Shown: in pieces, positions 5,242-5,533 of the stretch
Position numbering within the stretch: the stretch's first letter is position 1
How the letters are laid out: each line of letters starts with the position of its first letter
Source of the DNA: Candidatus Heimdallarchaeota archaeon
GTDB taxonomy: Archaea; Asgardarchaeota; Heimdallarchaeia; Heimdallarchaeales; Heimdallarchaeaceae
DNA length: 5,533 nt
Reading direction: 5' to 3'
NCBI GenBank assembly: GCA_030628305.1
Contig: DAOVRE010000127.1
Span: forward strand, 1-5,533
The notes under the pieces: model-generated
The model's input: the letters and a program-made list of their open reading frames with translations, nothing else
Database searches by the model: none
Told to the model about the DNA's origin: nothing
Program-made: the position numbers and the translations under genes

Positions 5242-5533
5242 TCATTTTGAATCTACTTGATCTTTATAAAAATAGATTTGTTGACCATTATGCATGCACC
5301 AATTAACTACCGACTTGGCAATCTCAAATTTTCTAAACTTTCTATCCCTTTGAATTGAATCTAACGGGGAAGGTTTTGAATAAGAGCCTATGGAAGAACT
5401 GAGATCAAACCCTAAAAGAAAAATCCTTTTTGCAGACATCATGGTAGCTAAACATACTGCTCGGTCACCATCTGTAAAACCCAAAAAATTGCTTGACCCA
5501 GGTAGTGGTTTGATTTGAGTAGTTATTATAAAA
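5242..5533 (-). CDS. mptE: MptE-like (DUF115) 6-hydroxymethyl-7,8-dihydropterin pyrophosphokinase, C-terminal part
   Basis: Ninety-six residues and a TGA stop are visible; the frame stays open to the right edge, so the N-terminal part lies outside. A TTG at 5484 is internal, since coding sequence of the same family continues upstream of it (TTQIKPLPGSSNFLGF). The signature is GFTDGDRAV, followed by SAKRIFLLGFDLSSSIGSYSKP and the helix FRKFEIAKSVVNWC. This is the well-conserved C-terminal core of the archaeal MptE/DUF115 family, typified by Methanocaldococcus MJ1634. MptE transfers pyrophosphate from ATP to 6-hydroxymethyl-dihydropterin, the analogue of FolK, giving the substrate for dihydropteroate-type synthases of folate or methanopterin. 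It converges on the PTPS-III gene, whose product would be its substrate. Other DUF115 proteins act in unrelated glycan pathways, but the archaeal-type motifs and the neighbour favour MptE. Confidence 0.85.
   Translation of the reverse strand, partial: FIITTQIKPLPGSSNFLGFTDGDRAVCLATMMSAKRIFLLGFDLSSSIGSYSKPSPLDSIQRDRKFRKFEIAKSVVNWCMHNGQQIYFYKDQVDSK

Noticed and set aside
1..5533. CRISPR array, insertion sequence or tRNA gene
   Set aside because: No regularly spaced direct repeats, transposase-like reading frame, terminal inverted repeats or cloverleaf-forming sequence was found on either strand by reading.

Overview
The window is AT-rich and looks archaeal. It carries the C-terminal end of an MptE-type (DUF115) 6-hydroxymethyl-dihydropterin pyrophosphokinase, an archaeal-style PTPS-III pterin enzyme, surface proteins held by a C-terminal membrane helix plus a basic tail, TATA-like boxes instead of -35/-10 promoters, and oligo-T terminators. 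The style of the surface proteins would suit an Asgard (Heimdall-like) or related mesophilic archaeon, but that narrower placement is a guess; Archaea itself is a confident call.

Layout. (1) 1-361, plus strand: the 3' end of a C-terminally anchored surface protein that begins outside the window. (2) 378-1379, minus strand: a complete ten-helix EamA/DMT-family transporter, convergent with (1). (3) 1380-1669: a divergent intergenic region of about 290 bases with a perfect TATA box on the minus strand and two perfect 7-4-7 inverted repeats, one in front of each divergent gene. (4) 1670-3601, plus strand: a secreted, C-terminally anchored solute-binding protein of the peptide/nickel family (SBP_bac_5). 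Its parts appear in circularly permuted order. (5) 3711-4646, plus strand: a cytoplasmic, all-helical, coiled-coil-like protein of unknown function. (6) 4699-5187, plus strand: a PTPS-III-type 6-pyruvoyl-tetrahydropterin synthase homologue. (7) 5242-5533, minus strand: the C-terminal part of MptE, running off the right edge.

How the genes work together. Genes 6 and 7 are predicted to catalyse successive steps of archaeal pterin synthesis: dihydroneopterin to 6-hydroxymethyl-dihydropterin (PTPS-III), then pyrophosphorylation (MptE). They are convergent rather than co-transcribed. The helical protein 5 lies 52 bases upstream of gene 6 and may share its transcript. The solute-binding protein and the EamA transporter share a divergent control region, but no ABC permease or ATPase is present, so the binding protein is an orphan here. 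The most unusual item is the permuted domain order of the solute-binding protein.
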